Source: Pseudomonadota bacterium
GTDB taxonomy: Bacteria > Pseudomonadota > Gammaproteobacteria > Xanthomonadales > Rhodanobacteraceae
Length of the DNA: 10,515 nucleotides
Direction: 5' to 3'
Assembly (NCBI GenBank): GCA_018241165.1
Contig: JAFEEK010000005.1
Location: forward strand, 1 to 10,515
A program made the position numbers and the translations under genes. A model generated the notes under the pieces. That model was not told the origin of the DNA. It was given only the letters and a program-made list of their open reading frames with translations, and ran no database searches. This document shows positions 1 through 6,885 of the stretch, one piece after another (position 1 is the first letter of the stretch; every line of letters begins with the position of its first letter).

Positions 1-20
1 CGCCTAAAAATCTAGCAATG

Positions 21-26
21 AGGAGA
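21..26 (+). promoter_or_regulatory. Ribosome binding site of the OmpA-family gene
   Basis: An AGGAGA Shine-Dalgarno sequence lies 7 nt before the ATG at 34 and supports that start. The promoter of this gene lies outside the window, to the left. Confidence 0.75.
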
Positions 27-33
27 CTCTCCG

Positions 34-1119
34 ATGAAACGTAATACCTTGTTTGTCCTGATCGCCCTGGGATTGGGCGGCGTGGGCGTCGCCAATGCCC
101 AGGATGCCAGCAGCTGGTATCTGGCTGCGCGTACCGGCATGGTCGCGCCGGACAGCGCCCGCACCACCAAGAATTCGGCGTTTGCCGGTATTGGCGCCGG
201 CGTGTGGGTCAATCCGAACCTGGCCGTCGATTTCGAATACGGCATCAACAATGCGGACTTCAAGAACAATTCCCCGCGCTTTGGCCACCAGTGGGAAAGC
301 GTGCAGCTCGACGTTGCCGCGCGCTGGTTCTTCGGCGAGATCGGCTCTGGTTGGCGTCCGTACGTGATGGGCGGCGTTGGCGTGATGCGCCACAAGGCCT
401 TTTCGGGCTCCCTGCTCAGCGACGCGGGGTACACCGCTTCTGGCGGCTGGGATCCGATGGCCACTGCCGGCGTCGGCATGCAGTACAACCTGTCCGACCG
501 CGTGGCGTTCCGTGGCGAAATCGCCGGTCGCTATGACCGCGACAACAATTCGCTGAATTCCTCGTTGGCCGCGTCGCAGGGCTTCAATCGTCACAGCGGA
601 TTCACCGACGCAATGGCTACGGTTGGTCTGGTCGTCAACTTCGGTGGCGGCTCGGCTCCTGCGCCGGCACCGGCGCACGAAGAGGCTGCTCCGCCTCCGG
701 CTGCTCCGCCGGCGCGCGAAGAAGCCACTCCGCCGCCCGCAGTCGCCATCGACCTGCGCGGCGTCGAGTTCAAGTTCGACCATCCGCGCGTTGGCGAAAA
801 GCTGGTGCCGTCGTTGAAGGCGCCGACTGCCGATTCCGTGCAGATCCTGGACGAGGCTGTCGATACCCTGAAGCGCTACCCGAACGTGCATGTTTCGGTT
901 GACGGCTACACCGACTCCGTCGGTAGCGACGCCTACAACCAGAAGCTGTCCGAGCGCCGCGCCAAGGGCGTGTACGACTACCTGACCGAGCATGGCGTGG
1001 ATGCCAGTCGCCTGGATGGTCCGAAGGGCTTCGGCAAGTCCAGCCCGATCGACACCAACAAGACCTCGGCTGGCCGTCAGCGCAACCGTCGCGTCGAGTT
1101 GAAGGTGGAAAGCCAGTAA
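34..1119 (+). CDS. OmpA-family outer-membrane protein (beta-barrel plus peptidoglycan-binding domain)
   Basis: The protein has 361 residues. Residues 1-22 are a Sec signal peptide (Lys-Arg, hydrophobic core, ANA cleavage site before Gln23). Residues 25-203 alternate polar and hydrophobic residues rich in Gly and aromatics, as expected for an OmpA-type eight-stranded barrel, and close with a strand ending in VVNF. Residues 206-237 are a Pro/Ala/Glu linker. Residues 243-358 are the OmpA C-terminal domain, with the diagnostic GYTDSVGSDAYN stretch (291-302), LSERRA (305-310) and the GRQRNRRVEL end (347-356); in the family, the Asp and Arg of these motifs hold diaminopimelate of peptidoglycan. Its role would be to tether the outer membrane to the wall and possibly to form a small pore. 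It is preceded by a good ribosome binding site and followed 22 nt later by a terminator, so it is the last or only gene of its transcript. The family is sure; the exact orthologue (OmpA, OprF or another) is not. Confidence 0.95.
   Translation: MKRNTLFVLIALGLGGVGVANAQDASSWYLAARTGMVAPDSARTTKNSAFAGIGAGVWVNPNLAVDFEYGINNADFKNNSPRFGHQWESVQLDVAARWFFGEIGSGWRPYVMGGVGVMRHKAFSGSLLSDAGYTASGGWDPMATAGVGMQYNLSDRVAFRGEIAGRYDRDNNSLNSSLAASQGFNRHSGFTDAMATVGLVVNFGGGSAPAPAPAHEEAAPPPAAPPAREEATPPPAVAIDLRGVEFKFDHPRVGEKLVPSLKAPTADSVQILDEAVDTLKRYPNVHVSVDGYTDSVGSDAYNQKLSERRAKGVYDYLTEHGVDASRLDGPKGFGKSSPIDTNKTSAGRQRNRRVELKVESQ
670..741 (+). repeat. Imperfect tandem duplication in the Pro/Ala linker of the OmpA protein
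   Basis: Two 11-residue units, PAHEEAAPPPA (residues 213-223, bases 670-702) and PAREEATPPPA (residues 226-236, bases 709-741), sit head to tail with two residues between them. They differ by two amino acids and by several third-position bases, so the duplication is not recent. They form the flexible hinge between barrel and wall-binding domain. Confidence 0.7.
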
Positions 1120-1141
1120 GGCTTCCGCTTGCTGCAATACG

Positions 1142-1168
1142 AAAAAGCCCGGCCATGCCGGGCTTTTT
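1142..1168. terminator. Bidirectional intrinsic terminator between convergent genes
   Basis: A near-perfect hairpin has arms AAAAAGCCCGGC and GCCGGGCTTTTT with a 3-nt loop. The T-tract follows the GC stem when read on the plus strand, and the A-tract becomes a T-tract when read on the minus strand. It starts 22 nt after the OmpA stop and lies 4 nt beyond the stop of the methyltransferase gene that arrives on the minus strand, so one hairpin can end both transcripts. Confidence 0.93.
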
Positions 1169-1172
1169 CTTT

Positions 1173-2249
1173 TCAGCGCTTCGAGAACCGGTAGTGGGCA
1201 ACCAGCCACTCGTTGCCACCGCGATAGCCGAACAGTTCCGCGCAGGCCATCCAGAACATGCGCCAACGCTGATGCCAGATACGGGCCTGGTCGCCGTATG
1301 CCGGTTCGAGTACGCGCAGCACTTCGTCACGATTTCGATCCTGATTGGCGAGCCAGGCATTGGCGGTTTTCGCGTAGTGCGTGCCCGACAGGCGCCATTG
1401 CCGTTCGATCAGCAGATCTTTCTGGAACCACAACAGCGTATCCGCCGACGGCATCAAGCCGCCGGTGAAGAAGTGGCGCCCCATCCAGTTGGCGTCGCCA
1501 TCAGTCTCGAACGGGTACATCAGTTCGCGATGGCAGAAAATGTGCACGAACAGCTTGGCGTCGGCACGCAGCCAAGACGCGATGCGTCCAAGCAGGATTT
1601 CGTAGTTGCGCATGTGCTCGAACATCTCGATCGACACGCAGCGATCGAATCGCGCGGATGGCAGTTCCAGCCGGTTGACGTCCTGCGTGATCACTTCGAC
1701 ATTGACCAGGCCCAGCGAGCGGCAGCGCGCGAGGATGAATTCGCGTTGCGGTTTCGAGTTGGATACGGCCGTGATGCGGCTGTGCGGGTATTTCTGCGCC
1801 ATCCACAGGGTCAGCGAGCCCCAGCCGCAGCCGAGTTCCAGAATATCCTGACCGTCGGCTAGCTCGGCGCGTTCGCCGTACAGAGCCAGCATCTTGTCTT
1901 CGGCCTGGTCCAGCGTTTCGCACCCGGTTGGAAAGTAGCAGCTCGAATACTTCAGATGTTTGCCGAGGCACAATTGGAAAAATCGTGGCGGCAATTCGTA
2001 GTGCTGCGCATTGGCGGCGTCCGTGTGGGTTGCGACCGGGCCCGCGCGCAAGTCATCCAGGCAGCGTTCGAAGCGCGACCAGGCAGCGGTGGTATCTGCG
2101 GCGCGTTCCTCGCGCAGGCGCTGCGCGCAAAGGCGGCGAATGCCGGCGCGGATCATCCAGTCCGGCAGCAGGCCGCGTTCGGCCAGACCGATCAGTCCGC
2201 GCGGTGCGTCGAAGGCAGCATTTGCGGTGCCGCTGGCGGTATCGTTCAT
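1173..2249 (-). CDS. Cfa-like SAM-dependent methyltransferase (second of two in the operon)
   Basis: The protein has 358 residues and belongs to the cyclopropane-fatty-acyl-phospholipid synthase superfamily, but to a branch distinct from the other copy in this operon. An N-terminal helical region (1-80) precedes the HYELPPRFF substrate-side motif (83-91), YSSCYF (101-106) and SAM motif I, ILELGCGWGSL (136-146). Next come SIEMFEHM (206-213), with the Glu and His found in canonical enzymes, and FVHIFCH (234-240). By alignment from memory with E. coli Cfa, Glu211, His236 and Tyr292 match bicarbonate ligands, while the Cys is displaced by one position (Cys104). It presumably methylates a double bond in an acyl chain or lipid intermediate at the inner membrane; this branch also resembles plant-type N-methyltransferases, so the substrate is uncertain. 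The start is the ATG of an ATGA overlap with the preceding DUF1295 gene; the frame is open further upstream, but only as a shadow of that gene. A terminator follows 4 nt after the stop. Confidence 0.88.
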   Translation of the reverse strand: MNDTASGTANAAFDAPRGLIGLAERGLLPDWMIRAGIRRLCAQRLREERAADTTAAWSRFERCLDDLRAGPVATHTDAANAQHYELPPRFFQLCLGKHLKYSSCYFPTGCETLDQAEDKMLALYGERAELADGQDILELGCGWGSLTLWMAQKYPHSRITAVSNSKPQREFILARCRSLGLVNVEVITQDVNRLELPSARFDRCVSIEMFEHMRNYEILLGRIASWLRADAKLFVHIFCHRELMYPFETDGDANWMGRHFFTGGLMPSADTLLWFQKDLLIERQWRLSGTHYAKTANAWLANQDRNRDEVLRVLEPAYGDQARIWHQRWRMFWMACAELFGYRGGNEWLVAHYRFSKR

Positions 2250-3031
2250 GGGGAATTCTTCGGAAGCCAGGGAATGAACATCGATGTCGTGTGCTGATAG
2301 TCGCGGTAATCGTCGCCGCGCGAACGCAACGCCTGCGCTTCCGCGAACGGAATGCCGGTGATCCACACCAGCGAAGCGAGCATCAGCACCGGCCCGATCA
2401 GGCTGAGCAGCCAGGCCGGAAACGGTGCACCGACGGCCAGGAAAACGTAGGTGAACCAGTGCAACCATTCGAAGAAATAGTTCGGATGACGGGAGTACCG
2501 CCACAGGCCCGCACGACAGGTTTTTTCGCGGTTTTGCGGATTCTTCCGGAACATCGACAACTGCGCATCGGCGATCGATTCGCCGGAGAGGCTGACGATC
2601 CAGATGGCAAGGCCGAGTCCGCACCACACTGAAAACGTCTCGCGCGGATTCTCGGCCACGGCCGCGAACGGCAGCGAGAACAGCGCGATCAGCAAGGCCT
2701 GGCCCATGAAAAATGCGAAAAATTTGCGCTGATCGCCATGCCAGTATTCACGTAGATAGCGATAACGGCCGTCTTCGTTTTCGTTCAGCACGCGGGCGAG
2801 GATGTGCAGGCACAGGCGGAATCCCCACAGGCTGCCGAGCAGCGCGACGGCAAGGCGCGAGGCAAGACCGCCGCTGCCGACCGCGGCGTAGAACAGCGCG
2901 CTGGCACCCATGCCTGCCGCCCAGATCGCATCGACGATACCGGCGTTGCGGGTGCGACGCTGGATCAGCCAGCCGACAAGCATCGCCGCGCTCGCCACGA
3001 TCCACACGTAAAGGATGTTGATCGGACTCAT
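2246..3031 (-). CDS. DUF1295 family integral membrane protein (steroid 5-alpha-reductase-like fold)
   Basis: The protein has 261 residues, mostly hydrophobic, with about six or seven membrane helices (for example 6-23, 35-52, 60-80, 105-125, 134-150, 188-204 and 206-226). The family signature GLWRYSRHPNYFFEW (175-189) is present, as are GRYRYLR (88-94) and a C-terminal DYRDYQ near residue 241. In relatives with the steroid-5-alpha-reductase or isoprenylcysteine-methyltransferase fold, this Arg-His-Pro-Asn region binds the NADPH or SAM cofactor. I therefore infer a membrane-embedded reductase or transferase acting on a lipid chain; no reaction is established for DUF1295. The start chosen is the ATG of an ATGA overlap with the preceding gene, with GGAG 7 nt upstream (3039-3042). 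An earlier start at 3064 would add 11 residues of upstream shadow and is less likely. Confidence 0.88.
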   Translation of the reverse strand: MSPINILYVWIVASAAMLVGWLIQRRTRNAGIVDAIWAAGMGASALFYAAVGSGGLASRLAVALLGSLWGFRLCLHILARVLNENEDGRYRYLREYWHGDQRKFFAFFMGQALLIALFSLPFAAVAENPRETFSVWCGLGLAIWIVSLSGESIADAQLSMFRKNPQNREKTCRAGLWRYSRHPNYFFEWLHWFTYVFLAVGAPFPAWLLSLIGPVLMLASLVWITGIPFAEAQALRSRGDDYRDYQHTTSMFIPWLPKNSP

Positions 3032-3579
3032 CGCAATGCTCCACGCAAGACCGGCCGCGCGCAATCCTCACGCACCAGATAGCGCGCCAGTGCAAACAGG
3101 GCCGGGGCCAGAACCGCCCACGCGATCGCCAGTACGCCAAGTGCGATCGCCGGTTGTGCGGCAAAGGACAGCGCGTTCCAGCCGCGTGCCGCGGCCCAAT
3201 AGGCCAGTGGCGCGCCGATGGCGCCGAGTATCGCGGCCAGCAGAAGATGCGATTTCAGATACGCCAGCGAATGGTTGAGCGTCAGCGCGAAGCTCATCCA
3301 CAGCGCCACGATCCAGATCGGCGCGAAGTGCGGCGAAGGCACCGGCGAGGAGTACGCGAACATGCCGCCATGCACGCAGGCGGTGTCGATGGCGAATCCG
3401 GCGATTGCAGCGCACGCCATCAATTGGAGATCGGCACGACGTTCGTTGGAAACCCAAAGCTGCCATGCAGCGAACACGGCGAGCATCAAGGGCCCGGCCC
3501 ACCACCAGCCGCGCGCGGCGCCCGCGACTGCGGCGAACCAGGTCGCCTGATAAAAGACGATATTGATGAAGTTGTTCAC
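3028..3579 (-). CDS. DUF2878 family integral membrane protein
   Basis: The protein has 183 residues and is almost entirely hydrophobic, with about five or six predicted membrane helices. Features typical of the family are the N-terminal FYQATWFAAV (9-18), a central segment with Asp65 and His70, and WMSFALTLNHSLAYL (94-108). The start is a GTG inside a GTGA overlap with the preceding Cfa-like gene; there is no in-frame ATG nearby and no strong ribosome binding site, so translation probably depends on ribosomes finishing the upstream gene. The stop overlaps the ATG of the DUF1295 gene in the same way. DUF2878 genes are commonly found beside DUF1365 and Cfa-like genes, which points to a role in lipid modification, perhaps as a membrane platform or subunit. 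The biochemical function is unknown. Confidence 0.85.
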   Translation of the reverse strand: MNNFINIVFYQATWFAAVAGAARGWWWAGPLMLAVFAAWQLWVSNERRADLQLMACAAIAGFAIDTACVHGGMFAYSSPVPSPHFAPIWIVALWMSFALTLNHSLAYLKSHLLLAAILGAIGAPLAYWAAARGWNALSFAAQPAIALGVLAIAWAVLAPALFALARYLVREDCARPVLRGALR

Positions 3580-4868
3580 GCCGCGTCGTCCGCGTCCGGG
3601 ACGAATTGCGCACGTCGGCAGTCGGGCTTTACCAGAAGCATCTGCACGTCGCCGGTGGAACGTTCGCGGAAACCGGCTTCGCAGTAGGCGAGGTAAAAAT
3701 CCCACATGCGCATGAAACGCTCTTCGTAACCGAGCGCACGCACTTGCATTGCGTGCGCATGGAAACGCGCGCGCCAGGCCGCGAGCGTGCACGCATAACT
3801 CGGGCCGATGTCTTCCAGATTGAACAGTTTCAGATCGCTCGTGCGCGCGGCGGCGTCGAGCATCGCGCTGACGGATGGAATGAAACTGCCGGGAAAGATG
3901 TAGCGCTTGATGAAATCGACCGCACGCAGCGCCTGCGCGTAGCGGTGATCTTCGATCGTGATCGCCTGTATCAGCGCCATACCGCCTGGTTTGAGCAATG
4001 CGCCGACCTTGCTGAAGTAGGAATCCAGGTATTGATGGCCAATCGCTTCGATCATCTCGATGGAAACGAGCTTGTCGTAACGTCCGCCCAGATCCCGGTA
4101 GTCGCGCAGCAGCACCTCGACGCGGTCGGCCAGTCCCGCCGCTTGCACGCGCGCGCGTGCCAGATCGTGCTGCTCGCGCGAGATCGTCGTGGTGGTGACA
4201 TGACAGCCGTAATGGCGCGCGGCGTGGATGGCGAAACCGCCCCAACCGGATCCGATTTCGACGACGCGGTCGTTCGCGCCCAGTTCGAGTTTTGCGCAGA
4301 TGCGCTCGAGCTTGCGCGTGGATGCGGCCTCCAGCGTGTCGTCGGCGCGCGCATACAACGCCGACGAATACATCAGGTTGTCGTCGAGGAACAGGCGGAA
4401 GAATTCGTTGCCGAGATCGTAGTGCGCAGCGATGTTGCGGCGACTGCCGCTGCGCGTATTGCGCTTGAGCGCATGCCAGGCGCGCATCGTCCAGGTGCCG
4501 ATGCGGGCCAGTCCGGTTTCCATCGCATCGAGCAGATCGCGGTTGCGAACCAGCATGCGCATCAGCGCGACTGCATCGTCGCAAGTCCATGCGGCATCCA
4601 TCCAGGCTTCGCCGGCGCCGACGCTGCCGTTGCCGGCGACCTGCCGGTAGAACCCCGCATCGTGCACGTGCACCGTTGCGTGCAGGGTCTGAGCCGGATC
4701 GTCGCACGGCGTGCCAAGCGTGGTGTCGCCGAGCGCGTCGACGATACGCAGCCGACACCCGCGCAACATGCTCATCTGTTTGTGCAGGCGTGCGCGCAAG
4801 ACGCGGTCCAGTGCGCTCCAGGACCCGGCGGGAGCGGATTCTATGGTGCTGGCGATGTCCTGGCTCAT
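3576..4868 (-). CDS. Cyclopropane-fatty-acid-synthase-like SAM methyltransferase with altered bicarbonate site
   Basis: The protein has 430 residues, somewhat longer than E. coli Cfa (about 380). An N-terminal domain (about 1-140) would hold the lipid; AAHYDLGNEFF (147-157) and MYSSALY (166-172) line the active site; SAM motif I is VVEIGSGWGGF (202-212); then come VLLRDYRDL (252-260), SIEMIEAIGHQY (269-280), ALIQAITI (298-305) and RYIFPG (322-327). By alignment from memory with E. coli Cfa, Glu274, Ile303 and Tyr358 keep bicarbonate-binding positions, but the Cys is Ser169, the His is Gln301, and the His after the Glu is Ala275. The enzyme should still transfer a methyl group from SAM to the double bond of a phospholipid acyl chain, but may not complete ring closure as Cfa does. 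The start is the ATG of an ATGA overlap with DUF1365; the longer open frame upstream is a shadow. Family is certain, product is not. Confidence 0.92.
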   Translation of the reverse strand: MSQDIASTIESAPAGSWSALDRVLRARLHKQMSMLRGCRLRIVDALGDTTLGTPCDDPAQTLHATVHVHDAGFYRQVAGNGSVGAGEAWMDAAWTCDDAVALMRMLVRNRDLLDAMETGLARIGTWTMRAWHALKRNTRSGSRRNIAAHYDLGNEFFRLFLDDNLMYSSALYARADDTLEAASTRKLERICAKLELGANDRVVEIGSGWGGFAIHAARHYGCHVTTTTISREQHDLARARVQAAGLADRVEVLLRDYRDLGGRYDKLVSIEMIEAIGHQYLDSYFSKVGALLKPGGMALIQAITIEDHRYAQALRAVDFIKRYIFPGSFIPSVSAMLDAAARTSDLKLFNLEDIGPSYACTLAAWRARFHAHAMQVRALGYEERFMRMWDFYLAYCEAGFRERSTGDVQMLLVKPDCRRAQFVPDADDAA

Positions 4869-5644
4869 GCGTCGCTCGCTCTGGATTTCGGGTGGTCGTA
4901 CACGGGGTTGCGTCGAAGGAAGATCAACAGCGCCTGCCAGTGGATCGCGATAACGATTTTCAGGGTCATGGCCGGAAAACGCAGCAACACGCGCGCCAGA
5001 TTCGCGCCGGTCAATGGCTTTCGTTCCATTACCAGGGTGGCGTCGAATTCGCTGTGCTTGTGTGCGTCGATGACATCCATGTGCACGCGCAGGGCATCGT
5101 CCGGGGCGGTGAAGCGCCATGCGTAGTCGCGTTGCATCGGCAGGAAAGGCGAAACGTGGAAATCCTTGGCGAAATCCCAGCGCAGCGCGGCACCGTGGCG
5201 CTGTGCGTCGGCCACCGGCAGCACGTAGCTGTGGCGTTCCTTCCACGGCGTGTTGGTGATTTCGGCGACGATGGTGTCCAGCGTGACGCCGTCATCCGCA
5301 TAGCAGTAATAGAAGCTCACCGGATTGAAGCAGTGGCCGAAATAGCGCAGGTGCGTAAGCACGCGGATCGGACCTTCCGGAGTGCGCCCGGTTGCTTCGC
5401 GCACGCGCGCACGCACGGCGTCGACAAGTGGCACGGATGGATCGCCCAGATAATCGTCGCGGCGGAACTGCGCGAGATTGCGCCGGTTCACCGACCACAG
5501 CCAGCGCCCGACGAACACGCGATCGAGTTCGGCCAGGTCCAGGTACAGCATGTACATCTTGTAGCGGAACGCATGCGCATGCGGTGCATGACGGCGGTGG
5601 CGCACCCAGCCTTCGTAGATGCAACTGGACAATGGTGCGTTCAT
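4865..5644 (-). CDS. DUF1365 domain-containing protein
   Basis: The protein has 259 residues, the usual size for DUF1365. Family hallmarks in order are GWVRHRRHAPHAHAFRY (12-28), RYFGHCFNPVSFYYCY (100-115), NTPWKERHSYV (131-141) and DFHVSPFLPM (161-170). A hydrophobic stretch near 219-243 could associate with the membrane. The many conserved His, Asn and aromatic residues suggest an enzyme or a metal- or lipid-binding protein, but no activity follows from sequence alone. DUF1365 genes almost always sit between a COG2907 FAD oxidoreductase and a Cfa-like methyltransferase, as here, so all three probably act on the same acyl chain. The start is the ATG in an ATGA overlap with the FAD oxidoreductase gene, with GGGAG about 10 nt upstream. 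The stop overlaps the Cfa-like start by 4 nt. Confidence 0.92.
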   Translation of the reverse strand: MNAPLSSCIYEGWVRHRRHAPHAHAFRYKMYMLYLDLAELDRVFVGRWLWSVNRRNLAQFRRDDYLGDPSVPLVDAVRARVREATGRTPEGPIRVLTHLRYFGHCFNPVSFYYCYADDGVTLDTIVAEITNTPWKERHSYVLPVADAQRHGAALRWDFAKDFHVSPFLPMQRDYAWRFTAPDDALRVHMDVIDAHKHSEFDATLVMERKPLTGANLARVLLRFPAMTLKIVIAIHWQALLIFLRRNPVYDHPKSRASDA

Positions 5645-6885
5645 GGCCAGCGCACTCCCAGACCATTGGCGACGTCGGTCGCGCTGCGCATGCCGTCTTC
5701 GTGGAAACCCCAACCCCAATATGCACCGGCAAACCAGGTTCGATTCCTTCCCTGAATTTCCACCTTGCGCTTCTGTGCGGCGACGCTGGCCTGTGTGTAG
5801 ACCGGATGGCGATAGTGCAAGCGTCGCAGGATTTTTTCCGGCGCGATCTGCGCGGTGCGGTTGAGCGTGACCACGATGGGCTCGGGGCAGTCCAGCGCTT
5901 GCAGCAGGTTCATGCAATAGCTGACCGTGCACGCCTGCGTGTCGTCTCGCGGCACCAGCGCATTCCACGCCGCCCAGGCGCGGCGCCGGCGCGGCAGCAG
6001 GTTCGCGTCGCTGTGCAGCACGGTATCGTTGTCCTGATACGTCATTGCGCCGAGGATTTCGCGCTCGTTTGCGCTGGCGTCGCCGAGCAAGGCCAGTGCC
6101 TCGTCGCTGTGGCAGGCGAGCACGGTCTGATCGAATTGTTCGACTCCGGCCGCGCTTTGCACGGTTACGCCATCCGCTGCGCGCGTTACGCGCGTGGCCG
6201 CGCAGCCGATACGCTCTTGCACGTGCCAGTTCTTACGCAGCGCACGCACGTAGGTCTGCGAGCCGCCCTTGACCACCCGCCATTGCGGACGACCGCGCAC
6301 CTGCAACATCCGGTGGTTGGCCATGAATTGCACCAGGTATCTCGCGGGAAACTTCATGATCTGCGACGACGGCGACGACCACAACGCGCTGGCCATCGGC
6401 AGCAGATGATCGTCCGCGAAGGCATGCGAATAGCGATGTTCGTCCAGATATTCGCCGAGCGTCGGACCATCACTGCCCTCATCCAGCAGGGCCGGCGCCT
6501 CGCGGTAGAATCGCCGCAGATCGGCCAGCATGCGCCAGAAGCGCGGCGAGACGAGATTGCGTGGCTGGCAGAACAGGCCGGGCAGATTCGTGGCGTTGTA
6601 TTCCAGGCCGCTGCGCTCGTTCTTCAACGCGAAACTCATCGTGGTCGGCTGCGATGCGACGCGCAGGTCATCGAACAAGCGGTTGAGCAGCGGATAGTGC
6701 GGCGCGTTGAATACGATGAAGCCTGTGTCTACAGCGCATCGACACCCGGCGATTTCGAGGTCATGCGTGTGCGTGTGCCCGCCCAGATAGTCGTTGGCTT
6801 CGTATAGCGTTACCTCGTGCTCCCGCGACAGCAGCCATGCGCTGGCCAGTCCCGCAATGCCCGATCCCACCACTGCGATTCGCAT
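5641..6885 (-). CDS. FAD-dependent oxidoreductase, COG2907 type (amine-oxidase/desaturase fold)
   Basis: The protein has 414 residues. The N-terminal Rossmann motif VVGSGIAGLASAW (5-17) followed by Glu29 and LGGHTHTH (34-41) binds the ADP half of FAD. VDTGFIVFN (52-60) is typical of the family. The C-terminal FAD segment NRTWFAGAYWGWGFHEDG (381-398) closes the cofactor site. The fold is shared with phytoene desaturases and amine oxidases, which remove hydrogens from hydrophobic substrates; a dehydrogenase or isomerase step on a modified fatty acyl chain is the natural inference. Neighbouring database entries are often named amine oxidase or cyclopropane/cyclopropene synthesis protein, but the reaction is not fixed by sequence. 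The gene starts with the ATG of a TGATG overlap (1 nt) with the desaturase and ends in an ATGA overlap with DUF1365. The frame remains open far upstream through the desaturase and OsmC genes, which is a codon-bias shadow and not an N-terminal extension. Confidence 0.93.
   Translation of the reverse strand: MRIAVVGSGIAGLASAWLLSREHEVTLYEANDYLGGHTHTHDLEIAGCRCAVDTGFIVFNAPHYPLLNRLFDDLRVASQPTTMSFALKNERSGLEYNATNLPGLFCQPRNLVSPRFWRMLADLRRFYREAPALLDEGSDGPTLGEYLDEHRYSHAFADDHLLPMASALWSSPSSQIMKFPARYLVQFMANHRMLQVRGRPQWRVVKGGSQTYVRALRKNWHVQERIGCAATRVTRAADGVTVQSAAGVEQFDQTVLACHSDEALALLGDASANEREILGAMTYQDNDTVLHSDANLLPRRRRAWAAWNALVPRDDTQACTVSYCMNLLQALDCPEPIVVTLNRTAQIAPEKILRRLHYRHPVYTQASVAAQKRKVEIQGRNRTWFAGAYWGWGFHEDGMRSATDVANGLGVRWP

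Noticed and set aside
4..1266. Open frame of 420 codons antisense to the OmpA gene
   Set aside because: It has no family resemblance, is rich in Arg and Ala as expected of a codon-bias shadow, and crosses the terminator. The plus-strand OmpA gene explains the region fully.
2250..2627. Upstream extension of the terminal methyltransferase frame
   Set aside because: It is a shadow of DUF1295; the ATG in the ATGA overlap fits the family length.
3580..4758. Long upstream extension of the DUF2878 frame
   Set aside because: It runs out of frame through the Cfa-like gene and is Arg/Ala-rich. DUF2878 starts normally at the GTG at 3579.
3606..5126. Plus-strand open frame of 506 codons across the Cfa-like and DUF1365 genes
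   Set aside because: It is antisense to two well-supported genes, shows no recognisable motif, and is explained by GC-rich third positions.
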